Source: BJGV01 sp964013575 (GTDB taxonomy: Bacteria; Pseudomonadota; Gammaproteobacteria; Burkholderiales; Nitrosomonadaceae). Taken from it: 64,000 nt of DNA. Below are positions 44,693 to 53,850 of this stretch, one piece after another. Every line of letters starts with the position of its first letter. Position 1 is the first letter of the stretch. Below the pieces are notes generated by a model. It ran no database searches, had not been told where the DNA came from, and saw only the letters and a list, made by a program, of their open reading frames with translations. The stretch is taken from NCBI GenBank assembly GCA_964013575.1, contig CAXGWP010000006.1:19232-83231 (forward strand), given 5' to 3'. A program made the position numbers and the translations under genes.

Positions 44693-46375
44693 ATGCTAAG
44701 GTTTTTAAATATTAGAGATTTTGTCATTGTTAATCATATGGAGGTAGAGTTTGACAATGGGTTTACTGTTCTGACAGGAGAGACTGGTGCAGGAAAATCT
44801 ATTTTGGTAGATGCACTTTCTCTTGCATTAGGAGAACGGGGTGATGCAGCCCAGGTGCGTAATGGAAGTAAACGTGCTGAAATAAGTGCAGAGTTTGATA
44901 TAAAGAAATATCAAGAATTACAGATATGGTTAAAAGAAAATGATTTAGAAGGGAAGGAAGATGAAGGAAATGTATGTCTGGTTCGTCGTATTATAGAAGC
45001 TAGTGGGCGTTCACGTGGTTTTATTAATGGCTGCCCTACTACCCTACAACAGCTTCGTATAGTAGGTAGAAAATTAGTCGATATACATGGGCAGCATGAA
45101 CACCAATCATTATTACGTTCTGAAGAGCAACGTGATTTACTAGATGCTTTTGCTGGAAGTTGTTTGCTTGCAAAAGATGTCGCTAAAAGTTTCTCTCAAT
45201 GGCAAGATTTAAAAGAGCGTCGTTTAGCTTGGGAAAAGAATATTTCTCTCTTTAAAGAAGAGAAAGAAGTGGCCGAATCAAGGAATCGTGAACTTTCAGC
45301 ATTAAATTTTTCTTCAGAAGAATGGAAATCTCTTAAAGATGAACATAGTCGTTTATCACATTCTGCGAGTCTGTTAGAGGCAGTTCATAAATGTTTAGAA
45401 GATTTATCTGAGAAAGATTATTCCTCTCTTTCTCAGATAAGCTTAGCTATCTCACATTTGAAAGGATTAATTCAATATGATATCGGGCTCAAAAATGTAT
45501 TAGATATATTGGATTCTGCACAGATTCAACTTCAAGAAGCAGTCTATGAGTTGGGGCGCTATAAACAAGGTCTTGAGCTTGATCCAGGGTTATTGCAAGA
45601 ATTAGAAGATAGGTTAACAGTAGTTCATACAGTTGCTAGAAAATATCGTGTTAGCCCAGACCAACTGCCTGATTTATTAAAAGAAATTAAAAAGAAATTA
45701 GATACATTAAATCAAATTGATGATAGTGAAGAAATGATAAAGGAGGAAGAGGTTGCTAAAAATATATATTTAAAGCTTGCAAAAGAATTAAGTGCTGTGA
45801 GAAATAGAGCTTCTAAAATATTTGCTCAGCAAGTAACTGCTACTATGCAGGATTTGGCAATGGGCGGGGGGAGATTTTCTATTTCACAAATACCTTTGAA
45901 TGAAGGAAATATGCATGGAATGGAGAAAATTAAGTTTGAAGTATCACCTCATCAAGGTACGCCACTGTATCCTTTAGCAAAAATTGTATCTGGTGGAGAA
46001 TTATCACGTATTAGTTTAGCCATACAGGTTGTTACAAGTAAAGTTGGTATGGTACCAACTTTAATATTTGATGAAATAGATGTTGGAATTGGTGGGAGAG
46101 TTGCAGAGATTGTTGGTGAACTTCTGAGAAAATTAGGCTCAGAGCGGCAGGTGATGTGTGTCACACATTTAGCGCAAGTTGCTTCTGCAGGTAACCAGCA
46201 ATGGCAAATTGCTAAATTTGGTGACTCTGATAATGGCGATACTATTTTTAGTCAAGTTACTGTACTCAAAGAAGAAGAAAGAATAGAGGAGATTGCTCGT
46301 ATGCTCGGTGGTGTGAAAATTACTAAGACTACTCGTAAACATGCAGCTGAGATGCTTCGAGGGAACAAGGCATGA
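44693..46375 (+). CDS. recN: DNA repair protein RecN
   Basis: A 560-residue SMC-like ATPase that helps mend double-strand breaks. Walker A TGETGAGKSILVDALSLAL is at about residues 28-46; FINGCPTTLQQL and DIHGQHEHQSLL follow; the middle is a long charged coiled coil (about 155-360); the C-terminal head carries the signature KIVSGGELSRISLAIQ and Walker B LIFDEIDVGIGG. Length is standard. It is directly downstream of nadK. Confidence 0.96.
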   Translation: MLRFLNIRDFVIVNHMEVEFDNGFTVLTGETGAGKSILVDALSLALGERGDAAQVRNGSKRAEISAEFDIKKYQELQIWLKENDLEGKEDEGNVCLVRRIIEASGRSRGFINGCPTTLQQLRIVGRKLVDIHGQHEHQSLLRSEEQRDLLDAFAGSCLLAKDVAKSFSQWQDLKERRLAWEKNISLFKEEKEVAESRNRELSALNFSSEEWKSLKDEHSRLSHSASLLEAVHKCLEDLSEKDYSSLSQISLAISHLKGLIQYDIGLKNVLDILDSAQIQLQEAVYELGRYKQGLELDPGLLQELEDRLTVVHTVARKYRVSPDQLPDLLKEIKKKLDTLNQIDDSEEMIKEEEVAKNIYLKLAKELSAVRNRASKIFAQQVTATMQDLAMGGGRFSISQIPLNEGNMHGMEKIKFEVSPHQGTPLYPLAKIVSGGELSRISLAIQVVTSKVGMVPTLIFDEIDVGIGGRVAEIVGELLRKLGSERQVMCVTHLAQVASAGNQQWQIAKFGDSDNGDTIFSQVTVLKEEERIEEIARMLGGVKITKTTRKHAAEMLRGNKA

Positions 46376-46460
46376 AAATTCACCCATATAGAGACTTGGT
46401 ATTTGAATAAATTATTTATTAATATTTTTTGTCAAAAAATTTATTAATTTTAGGTGGCTG

Positions 46461-46847
46461 ATGAGTATATATGCATTAATTGCAATAGGTGTGGGTGCGG
46501 CATTAGGAGCTTGGCTCCGGTGGGGGTTTAGTTTAATGCTGGATTCAGTTTTTCCAACTCTTCCTTTCGGTACTTTGGCAGCTAATCTAATTGGCTGTTA
46601 CTTTATTGGTATGGCTGTTGAATATTTTATTTATAACAATGCAATAACTGCTGAGACTAGGTTATTTGTTATTACTGGGTTCTTAGGTGGGTTAACTACT
46701 TTTTCTACATTTTCTGCTGAAACTGTTACGCTATTATTACGTGAACAGTACAGTTGGGCCTTAACTATAATTTCTTCTCATATTTTTGGATCATTACTGA
46801 TGACAATATTGGGAATACAAACTATTAGATTTTTTATGCCAAATTAA
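46461..46847 (+). CDS. crcB: Fluoride channel CrcB/FluC
   Basis: A 128-residue four-helix membrane protein that lets fluoride leave the cell as a dual-topology dimer. The family motifs are GVGAALGAWLRWG near the start, PFGTLAANLIGCYFIGM with the key Asn, and GFLGGLTTFSTFSAET with the fluoride-lining Phe and the sodium site. AGGTGG lies just before the ATG. I see no fluoride riboswitch in the 85 bp after recN. Confidence 0.95.
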   Translation: MSIYALIAIGVGAALGAWLRWGFSLMLDSVFPTLPFGTLAANLIGCYFIGMAVEYFIYNNAITAETRLFVITGFLGGLTTFSTFSAETVTLLLREQYSWALTIISSHIFGSLLMTILGIQTIRFFMPN

Positions 46848-46951
46848 TCTATTTTAAGTTTTAAATAATCACTAAATTATTGTATTTTAGTGATTAACAA
46901 TAAATCATCTTATATTATTAGGCGCAAATACTAGCTGGTATTATAGATACC

Positions 46952-47065
46952 TTAATGTTTCACATTAGCTTTTTTTTTATTATTTTTTTTTCGGGGTAGA
47001 GTCCACCATATGATAATAAATGCTAATGTTATTGCTACACCAATCTCCAAGAATATAACCCACAT
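46952..47065 (-). CDS. Possible 37-residue single-helix membrane protein
   Basis: An ATG-initiated frame divergent from mltA, reading MWVIFLEIGVAITLAFIIIW and then WTLPR followed by a lysine/asparagine-rich tail. One membrane helix with a positive C-terminal side implies N-out, C-in topology. A CAGGAA sits about 10 bases upstream. I recall no named family. The clean helix-then-basic-tail design favours a real gene, but part of the tail comes from A-runs, so it needs comparative support. Confidence 0.5.
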   Translation of the reverse strand: MWVIFLEIGVAITLAFIIIWWTLPRKKNNKKKANVKH

Positions 47066-47116
47066 TTTTTAAAAAATTCCTGTATATTTGAAAAGCATAA
47101 CTTTAACTAATATTCA

Positions 47117-48343
47117 ATGAAAAACCAAATAAGAATTTATATCGTTGTATTCATTTTGTTACTTAGTGCTTGCTCAACTAGGCCAATTATTTCCTCTGCT
47201 AAGCTAGAAGAACCTTTAGAACCTGTTGTTTCATCTCCATCTGCTCTTCCAATTATACCACCTCATGTTATTTCTCCAGATATAGCAACATTAAAGATAG
47301 TGCAGTGGAATGTATTACCTGGCTGGAAAGATGATGATATTCGTCTAGCATTAAAAACTTTCCTACACAGTTGTAGTGTTCTAAAAAACCAGAAAATATG
47401 GGCGAGAGTTTGTAAGCGTGCAACTTCAATGCAGAGTAATAGCAATACTGAATTACGTAAATTCTTTGAGCATAACTTTAAACCATATCAGGTAATAAAT
47501 TCTAATGGTAGTGGTAATGGTCTCATTACTGGTTATTATGAACCATTACTAAAAGGAAGTCGTAAATTATCAGAGCGCTATCGTTTTCCTATTTATACTG
47601 TACCTAAGGATTTGCTTAATGTAGATTTAGGTGCATTATATCCACAACTAAAGAATTCTCGGGTCAGAGGTAGATTAGAAGGCCAAAGGGTTGTCCCTTA
47701 TTATAGTCGTGCAGAGATAGAAGCTGATCCTTCTCCTTTAAGGGGGTATGAATTGTTGTGGGTTGAGGATGCTGTTGAGCTATTCTTTTTACAGATTCAA
47801 GGATCAGGTAGGATAGAGACTGATAATGGTGAGATTATAAGGGTTGGTTATCACAATCAAAATGGCTATTCTTACCAGTCAATTGGGAAATTATTAGTTA
47901 AACGCGGGGAGCTACCTTTAAATAAGGCCTCTATGGAAGGTATTAAAGCATGGGGTTTGAGGAATCCTGGAAAATTGAAGGAATTATTACATCAGAATCC
48001 AAGTTACGTTTTTTTTCGTGAATTACCGGCTAATGTATTTGGCCCTATTGGGGCACTTGGGGTTCCTTTAACTGCGGGAAGGAGTATTGCTATTGATCCC
48101 AGAGCAGTTCCGCAGGGTGCGCCAATATTTCTTTCAACTACTTGGCCTAATAGTCATAAGAAACTTAATCGGCTAATGGTAGCACAGGATACAGGAGGCG
48201 CTATAAAAGGTGGTGTTCGTGGGGATTTTTTTTGGGGATTTGGCAAAGAGGCTGCAAAGCAAGCTGGAAGAATGAGGCAAATTGGGAAGATGTGGGTATT
48301 TATGCCAAGCGATTATGAGCCAAGAATTAGATATAATAAATAA
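47117..48343 (+). CDS. mltA: Membrane-bound lytic murein transglycosylase A
   Basis: A 408-residue lipoprotein; the lipobox LLSAC puts the lipidated cysteine at residue 19, predicting outer membrane location. The MltA barrel shows GLITGYYEPLLKGSRK, YRFPIYTVPKDLL, GYELLWVEDAVELFFLQIQGSG and YHNQNGYSYQSIG. The C-terminal 3D domain has AIDPRAVPQGAPIFLST and the catalytic Asp in VAQDTGGAIKGGVRGDFFWG. It cleaves peptidoglycan to 1,6-anhydromuropeptides, substrates for AmpG-type permeases. Confidence 0.95.
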   Translation: MKNQIRIYIVVFILLLSACSTRPIISSAKLEEPLEPVVSSPSALPIIPPHVISPDIATLKIVQWNVLPGWKDDDIRLALKTFLHSCSVLKNQKIWARVCKRATSMQSNSNTELRKFFEHNFKPYQVINSNGSGNGLITGYYEPLLKGSRKLSERYRFPIYTVPKDLLNVDLGALYPQLKNSRVRGRLEGQRVVPYYSRAEIEADPSPLRGYELLWVEDAVELFFLQIQGSGRIETDNGEIIRVGYHNQNGYSYQSIGKLLVKRGELPLNKASMEGIKAWGLRNPGKLKELLHQNPSYVFFRELPANVFGPIGALGVPLTAGRSIAIDPRAVPQGAPIFLSTTWPNSHKKLNRLMVAQDTGGAIKGGVRGDFFWGFGKEAAKQAGRMRQIGKMWVFMPSDYEPRIRYNK

Positions 48344-48346
48344 TAG

Positions 48347-49066
48347 TTATTTGGTAGGCATATTTAATTCTTTTTCAATCATTTCAGAAGATATCATGCC
48401 TGGAACAACTGAGCCATTAGAAAAAATTATTGTTGGAGTGCTATTAAATCCATAGTCTTTACCAGTTTTAAGGATAGTATTAATTGGTGTTTCACAGTTT
48501 TTTTCAGTAGGTCTCTTACCATTCAGCATAAAATTATGCCAAGATTCTAGTTTGCTATCTGAACACCAGATCGCTTCAGAAATCTCCTTGGATCCTTCTA
48601 GGATTGGGTAAAGTAAAGTATAGATTGTGACATTGCTAATATGAATCAGTTCTTTTTCTAGTCTTTTACAATAGCCACAATTAGGATCAGAGAAAATAAC
48701 AATTTTACGTTTCCCATTACCTTTAACTTCTTTAATGGCAAACTCAAGTGGGAGAGAGTTAATATTGAGTCTTCTTGAATTATTTATTTCTTGTATGCGT
48801 TCTGCAGTAATATTTTTTTGGGTATTTAGATTAAATAGATGGCCAGAGAAAAAATAAACCGCTTTTTCATCTACATAAAAAAGTTGATTGTCAATTGTAA
48901 TCTCATATAGTTGCAGAGAGGGTATTTTTTTTAGAACCTTAATTTCTTTATTAGGAAAATAAGGACTAAGAGATTTCTTTAATGTGGATTCATCTGCGTA
49001 TACTATGTTGGAACATATAAATATTAGCAAATAGAAAAGAAATGATATATTTCGTATGATGTACAT
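48347..49066 (-). CDS. dsbC: Thiol:disulfide interchange protein DsbC
   Basis: A 239-residue periplasmic disulfide isomerase. A signal peptide (hydrophobic residues 5-22, ending VYADE) is followed by a small dimerisation domain (YFPNKEIKVLKKIPSLQLYEI, VYFFSGHLFNLNTQKN) and a thioredoxin domain with active site CGYC in IVIFSDPNCGYCKRLEKEL. A second cysteine pair near CSDSKL and KNCETP is present as in E. coli DsbC. It is tail-to-tail with mltA with a 3-bp gap and lies next to the Ubi-type hydroxylase. Confidence 0.93.
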   Translation of the reverse strand: MYIIRNISFLFYLLIFICSNIVYADESTLKKSLSPYFPNKEIKVLKKIPSLQLYEITIDNQLFYVDEKAVYFFSGHLFNLNTQKNITAERIQEINNSRRLNINSLPLEFAIKEVKGNGKRKIVIFSDPNCGYCKRLEKELIHISNVTIYTLLYPILEGSKEISEAIWCSDSKLESWHNFMLNGKRPTEKNCETPINTILKTGKDYGFNSTPTIIFSNGSVVPGMISSEMIEKELNMPTK

Positions 49067-49103
49067 TTGGATTTTTTATAATGTTATTAATTATTTTTAT
49101 TCT

Positions 49104-50273
49104 TTAATTTAGTGCATTTTGCATCAGATGCTTTTTTAGTAATGGGAGTTTATTAGTAATTCTTAGCCCTAAATTGCGCAGGCGGGAAATTGTTAAATTT
49201 TTGTTATTAAATAATTTCTGTAGGCTATCTGTAGTAAATTCCATAGTTAGAATATCTTCTTTTCTTGCTCGTTCATACCGGCGAAGCAGCATATAATCCC
49301 CACAATCTTCTTTTCCCTTCCATCCAGAAATTATTGAAACTAATTCTCGTACATCACGTAAGCCAAGATTTACGCCTTGTCCTGCAAGTGGGTGAATACC
49401 GTGAGCAGCATCACCTATGAGGGCGAGGCGTGGTTTTATTAAATTTTTTACATGTACAAAATTTAGTGGGAATGAGACAGGTTTAGTTATAAGTTCTAAA
49501 TTTCCTAAAGTATTGTTAGAAGCTTCCTCAACTTGTTGGCAGAGATCCTCATCAGATAACTTAGATATGCGTATAGCTTGATTTTCATTTGCTGACCACA
49601 CCATTGATACTGTTTTATTGGGCAAAGGTAATAAAGCTAGAACACCATCACGGCGAAACCATTGACGTGCAATATGTTGATGAGATAGGTCTGAATTAAA
49701 ATTGGCCACAATAGCATTTTGTTGATATGAGTTTTGTGTCACTTCAATTTCTGCCTTATTTCTGACCCAGGAATTTACACCATCTGCACCAATTACTAGA
49801 GAGGTTTGTAATAGATTCCCATCTGAAAGATGAATATTAGTCTGAGCTTCAGTCCATTCTATGGAGGTGCATTGCATAGGACAAAAAACTTCTAGCTTTG
49901 TATTTTGTTTTTTAAGCTCATTCCATGCTGCTTTTTGTAGTTGTCGATTTTCTACTATGAATGCTAGTTCTGGTATCCCAATATCGTAAGCACTAAAATC
50001 TAGGCGCGCAGAATTATCATCACCAAATATCTCCATATTATATACAGGGGTAATTCTATTTTTATCAATTACCGGCCAAACATTTATGCTTTCTAAGAAT
50101 GAGGCACTGCTTGGACTTATAGCATAGATCCTATTATCCCAGCTATTATTATCAGGAAAAACTGAGGGGGGGCGTGATTCGATTAACGCTATATTTAAGC
50201 CGCTATTTTTCAGTGATAGGGCTAAGCTAGAGCCAATGATTCCACCTCCAATGATTACAACATCAAATTTCAT
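49104..50273 (-). CDS. UbiH/UbiF-family FAD-dependent hydroxylase
   Basis: A 389-residue flavin monooxygenase of the UbiH/UbiF/VisC group, which hydroxylates the ring of ubiquinone precursors. The Rossmann motif is VVIIGGGIIGSSLALSL, the DG motif GADGVNSWVR is at about 160, and the second FAD motif is LIGDAAHGIHPLAGQGVNLGLRD at about 285. Which ring position it hydroxylates cannot be told from sequence by eye. It is upstream of dsbC on the same strand. Confidence 0.9.
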   Translation of the reverse strand: MKFDVVIIGGGIIGSSLALSLKNSGLNIALIESRPPSVFPDNNSWDNRIYAISPSSASFLESINVWPVIDKNRITPVYNMEIFGDDNSARLDFSAYDIGIPELAFIVENRQLQKAAWNELKKQNTKLEVFCPMQCTSIEWTEAQTNIHLSDGNLLQTSLVIGADGVNSWVRNKAEIEVTQNSYQQNAIVANFNSDLSHQHIARQWFRRDGVLALLPLPNKTVSMVWSANENQAIRISKLSDEDLCQQVEEASNNTLGNLELITKPVSFPLNFVHVKNLIKPRLALIGDAAHGIHPLAGQGVNLGLRDVRELVSIISGWKGKEDCGDYMLLRRYERARKEDILTMEFTTDSLQKLFNNKNLTISRLRNLGLRITNKLPLLKKHLMQNALN

Positions 50274-50502
50274 AAATAAATTATACAGGTGCTTAGTATT
50301 TCTTGCGATAAGGTAGGGGTGATAATAATAAGATTGAGCATAGAAATACTATGGGAATATTGTATTTGAATTATATGTAATATTTATTGAACCCGAATGT
50401 ATCAGTAGTAACAGTGCCAAATGGGTTTATTTCGGGTTACAATTAGTATATTAATTATTTTCTATATAATCTTAGGTTTTTTTAGTATGGGTGGTTTCAA
50501 GT

Positions 50503-50578
50503 GGCGAATTAGCTCAGTGGTTAGAGCAGCGGAATCATAATCCGTTGGTCCGGGGTTCAAATCCCTGATTCGCCACCA
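50503..50578 (+). tRNA. tRNA with CAT anticodon (elongator Met or Ile2)
   Basis: A 76-base cloverleaf: acceptor GGCGAAT/ATTCGCC, anticodon stem GCGGA/TCCGT with loop ATCATAA (anticodon CAT), T loop TTCAAAT, encoded CCA. It is not an initiator (the acceptor pairs normally at position 1). Whether it is tRNA-Met or a lysidine-modified tRNA-Ile cannot be settled by eye. Confidence 0.93.
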
Positions 50579-51135
50579 TCAATTCAATAAGTTAGGTTTA
50601 ATGGCTTGCTCACTTTGTTGAGATGCTACTAACATGCTACTTCTGGCACTAGAAATCATTAAAAAATTACACATTCCTACTACTAAAAGGTAATAATATA
50701 TAGTTTGGGTAATCTTTTTTTTTTCTTTAATTTCTGTTTGTTCTCATTGCAAATACTAAACTTAAATATTTAAAGGAATAAGAGAAGTAAGTAGCGATTA
50801 TGAGTCAATTATACTCATAATAATTAATTATTTAGTATGCTTATGAACAAATTGAGTAATAGAGGTCAACTATAGGGATATCTAAATGTTATTTTATAAT
50901 TACATAATTTAAATTATGTACCTTAAGACCTTTAATTCTAGTATTTCCAAGGATACAATACTAATTTTATATGGCCTTATTAAATACTCACCTCTACTAT
51001 CACTTTGAAAAATAAATTTTTATCTGTAAAAATTTTAGATAATGATTAAAAGGGGATTTACATTTTTTCAGGCCTAATTATAGAAGAAGCTATAATATAT
51101 GCTTAAAAAACATTTAAATAGTATTAAAACTAATA
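50579..51135. other. Non-coding region after the CAT tRNA
   Basis: 557 bp without a convincing gene. It has a small dyad TTATGAGT/ACTCATAA (50798-50805 and 50813-50820) with a 7-base loop and AT-rich DNA around it. No duplicated tRNA 3' end or integrase is seen nearby, so I do not call an integration site. Confidence 0.4.
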
Positions 51136-51474
51136 GTGATTAAAATAATAGTATTATATATTCTTCTATTATCTAGTTGCGGAACACTTACAGGTTATAA
51201 TTTAATAGTTGATTCTTATCATGGCATACCAGAGTCGGAATTAATTAGGACATGGGGAATTCCATCTGATATTTATGAATCAGAGGGCAGTAGATTCTTA
51301 GTTTATTCCAAATTAGATACGGCTATATTTGGATTGATAGAAAAAAGAATTACCTGTAAAACAATATTTGAAATTCAGGATAGAATTGTTAGGTCTTCTG
51401 ATTTTGAGGGTAATCAATGCTGGGGTAGAAAGAAATATGATTCAAGTAATAGAAGGTTTAATCCCCCAGACTAA
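51136..51474 (+). CDS. Small hypothetical lipoprotein
   Basis: A 112-residue frame from a GTG. Residues 1-15 form a lipoprotein signal (MIKIIVLYILLLSSC), with lipidation on Cys15. The mature part has YHGIPESELIRTWGIPSDIY and FLVYSK, resembling the lipoprotein pattern in which a Trp-Gly-x-Pro segment follows a helix and is tied to assembly or stress lipoproteins, but I cannot assign a family. No clear ribosome binding site is seen before the GTG. It is convergent with the next gene. Confidence 0.6.
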   Translation: MIKIIVLYILLLSSCGTLTGYNLIVDSYHGIPESELIRTWGIPSDIYESEGSRFLVYSKLDTAIFGLIEKRITCKTIFEIQDRIVRSSDFEGNQCWGRKKYDSSNRRFNPPD

Positions 51475-51499
51475 GTTTCTAAAGCACTCTAAATTTTCT

Positions 51500-51889
51500 T
51501 TATTTTTTACATGCTATTTTCCAAGAATATTCTCTAATACCTGGTTTTATACTCTTCCATTTAGCATCGGGAGTTTCAGATGAGCGAATTATTCTCCTAG
51601 TCCCCATATAATCGTTGTGCCAAGCAACAAAGAGTGTTCTGCTTTTACGCCCTGTGCAATCATATTCATGTACTGCCTTAATTGTAAAAGATTTTTCTCC
51701 TGGTTTTATATTTTTTATATTTTTTGAAATATTAGTTAAGCTCCACATTTTTGCTAGATTATTTGATCTTTGGATAGTAGCAGTATCAATATACTCATTG
51801 GATTCTTTTCCAGTCTGTACAAGCTCCCATTCTGCTAGTAAGTTACTGCTTAACATTATAAAAAATAGAGCTAATAAGAATTTTTTCAT
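51500..51889 (-). CDS. Exported surface-adhesin-E-like protein
   Basis: A 129-residue exported protein. The signal peptide (hydrophobic 4-18) likely ends at LLAEW. The mature region WELVQTGKESNEYIDTATI, MWSLTNISK and the central EYDCTGRKSRTLF followed by a C-terminal IACKK resemble the small adhesin E-like family in which two cysteines form a disulfide. Function in these bacteria is unknown. The gene is on the same strand as, and downstream of, the cytochrome peroxidase; a strong hairpin lies between them. Confidence 0.7.
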   Translation of the reverse strand: MKKFLLALFFIMLSSNLLAEWELVQTGKESNEYIDTATIQRSNNLAKMWSLTNISKNIKNIKPGEKSFTIKAVHEYDCTGRKSRTLFVAWHNDYMGTRRIIRSSETPDAKWKSIKPGIREYSWKIACKK

Positions 51890-51916
51890 TAAATTTAATT
51901 TCTTCCCTCTAAAGTG

Positions 51917-51946
51917 ACAATTGGCAGCCTTAAGGCTGCCAATTGT
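51917..51946. terminator. Strong hairpin terminator-like element
   Basis: A perfect 13-base inverted repeat (51917-51929 and 51934-51946) with a TTAA loop, core GGCAGCC/GGCTGCC. It lies 24 bp beyond the peroxidase stop and likely ends that transcript. T-rich DNA is limited on either side, so Rho-independent action is probable but not certain. Confidence 0.65.
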
Positions 51947-51969
51947 ATTAAAGAAAGCTACTCTAATAA

Positions 51970-52986
51970 TTAATTAAATGGTATAGGTCTTGGAGTTTTA
52001 TTGGTAGATGGTGGTAAAACTGGTAGTTTAAAGTCAGGCTGTTCTCCAGTTAATGTTTTTAAGAATGCTACGATCTTAGCATTTTCTTCGGCACTAAAGT
52101 CAATCCCAAGCTGTAGTTTACCCATTTTATTAACTGCTTCTTCTAAGGTTGCTACTGCACCATCATGAAAATAGGGATAAGTTAATTCTATATTACGTAA
52201 GGTTGGTACTTTGAATACAAAACGATCTTGAGTTTTGCCAGTTACTTCTTTTCTGCCTTCTGCTTTACTTTTTGTTTTATATGGGGCAAGAACTCCTAAT
52301 TTTCTAAAAGAGGATCCGCCAACAGCTGTACCATAGTGGCAGGAAGCACAGCCACTTTCTTTAAACAATTTATAGCCATCCAGTTCAGTCTGGTTAATAA
52401 TTTCTTTATCTCCTTTAAGCCATTTATCAAATCGAGAATTAGGAGTGACTAAGGTTTCTTCAAATGCTGCAATGGCATCTGTTACCATATCAATAGAGAC
52501 TTGTTCTGAACCAAATATTTGTTTAAAACGATTGCGGTATTGTGGTATTGAATTTAAAACTTCTACTGCTAGTTTATGAGTAAATGCCATTTCACCAGGA
52601 TTGGCAATTGGGCCGCCTGCTTGTTCTTTTAAGTCTTTAGCACGGCCATCCCAGAACTGAGCTAGATTCATGCTGGAGTTTAGTACTGTTGGAGCATTAA
52701 TAGGACCTTGTTGCCATTTGTGTCCTATAGAGGTTCTAATATTATCTGTACCACCCATACTTAAATTATGACAAGAATTACATGAAATCCATCCTGATTT
52801 AGATAGGCGTGGATCAAAGAAAAGCATTTTTCCAAGTTCAACCATATCTGGATTTTTTGGTTTAGCTTCTTTAATTGGTTGAATCGGCTCTCCTGCAAAA
52901 AGATTGGCTGAGAGTAAGAGGCTGCATGATACTAAAGCTGCATACCCAACACATAATAAATTTTTTTTATTTTTATTTAACTGCAT
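51970..52986 (-). CDS. Di-haem cytochrome c peroxidase
   Basis: A 338-residue periplasmic enzyme of the bacterial CcpA/MauG family, reducing hydrogen peroxide with electrons from small cytochromes or cupredoxins. After a signal peptide (hydrophobic 12-30, ending LFAGE) come two c-type haem sites: CNSCH in GWISCNSCHNLSMGG near residue 70 and CASCH in ESGCASCHYGTAVGG near residue 210. FFDPRLSKSG, FWDGRAKDLKEQAGGPI, GEMAFTH and VPTLRNIELTYPYFHDG are family hallmarks. It probably protects the envelope against peroxide. The gene is single with its own terminator-like hairpin. Confidence 0.93.
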   Translation of the reverse strand: MQLNKNKKNLLCVGYAALVSCSLLLSANLFAGEPIQPIKEAKPKNPDMVELGKMLFFDPRLSKSGWISCNSCHNLSMGGTDNIRTSIGHKWQQGPINAPTVLNSSMNLAQFWDGRAKDLKEQAGGPIANPGEMAFTHKLAVEVLNSIPQYRNRFKQIFGSEQVSIDMVTDAIAAFEETLVTPNSRFDKWLKGDKEIINQTELDGYKLFKESGCASCHYGTAVGGSSFRKLGVLAPYKTKSKAEGRKEVTGKTQDRFVFKVPTLRNIELTYPYFHDGAVATLEEAVNKMGKLQLGIDFSAEENAKIVAFLKTLTGEQPDFKLPVLPPSTNKTPRPIPFN

Positions 52987-53583
52987 AACAAATCTCCCTG
53001 ATAGTTTTGTTAGTATTAGTACACTTTTATATATCTATAAAATAGATAATTGATTCTAACATAAGTATAAGTACCTATAAAATCGTAGTTTATTCTAATA
53101 TTATTTATATTAAGAGTCTAATTAGAAAATATAGTATTCGGTTAGTGCTTGTTTGATTTTTAAGTTTTTTGCAGTATTTTAGTCGTCAGATTCTCATATT
53201 AAATAATTATATATTAATAGTTATATGCTAATATGGCGAAACTTAGCTGGGCATAATTTCAATCTACAAAAGAATTGGACATTTATATAGTTAGAAATCT
53301 GTTATAATTATAGGTTACCAATTATTTTTTCTGAGCAATTTAGTGGATAATTTTTGTCTATTTTAAATTAAGTTGTCAGGATACGAGATACAATACAATC
53401 CAGGCTCATATTTAATTGATTGGTAATATTTAAGTTTTAATTAATTAAATATTAATACTATATTGCACATCTGTATTGGAATCAGAATTTATATGGAGTA
53501 AAAAAAGAGTTAAGTTATATATTGGTCGGGTACAATAAGAGTAATTAAATATTATCCACTTAAAATATTTTAGTGATAAATCT
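52987..53583. other. Divergent non-coding region
   Basis: 597 bp between the peroxidase and the winged-helix gene, very AT-rich. No ORF, tRNA or clear promoter pair is seen. A single near-consensus DnaA box, TTATCCACT, lies at 53552-53560, just upstream of the next gene. Confidence 0.4.
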
Positions 53584-53850
53584 ATGGACGAAATTCTACA
53601 ATATTTAAAAAAACATGGTGAGAAGCTTGATATGGAGATTGCTTCAGCCACAGGCATTTCACTTGCTAATGTTCGTATTCATTTGGAAGAGCTTGCTACT
53701 AAAGGAGAGATTATGACATGCCATTTAATTAGGCATGAGAAGGGAAAGACAATTGAAGGAACTAGTTGTCGGATAGCAGGATATATTCCTCCTGCAGCAC
53801 CTGGTAGAAAGTCAAAGGCCCAATTGATGGGTGCTGCTGATAAAAATTAA
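53584..53850 (+). CDS. Small winged-helix DNA-binding protein
   Basis: An 88-residue protein with one predicted winged helix-turn-helix: LQYLKKHGEKLDMEIASATG, then ISLANVRIHLEELATKGEI as the recognition helix, and a wing around CHLIRHEKGKTIEGTSCRIAGY. It looks like a FeoC/ArsR-type small regulator but has no metal-binding cysteine cluster, and the tail APGRKSKAQLMGAADKN is short and basic. The function is unknown. It sits alone, ahead of the DnaA-box region. Confidence 0.6.
   Translation: MDEILQYLKKHGEKLDMEIASATGISLANVRIHLEELATKGEIMTCHLIRHEKGKTIEGTSCRIAGYIPPAAPGRKSKAQLMGAADKN

Noticed and set aside
46376..46460. Fluoride riboswitch before crcB
   Set aside because: The gap is short and lacks the conserved pseudoknot elements as far as can be read.
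50503..51135. Possible integration site at the CAT-anticodon tRNA
   Set aside because: No integrase, no duplicated tRNA end and no foreign-looking genes in the flanking DNA.
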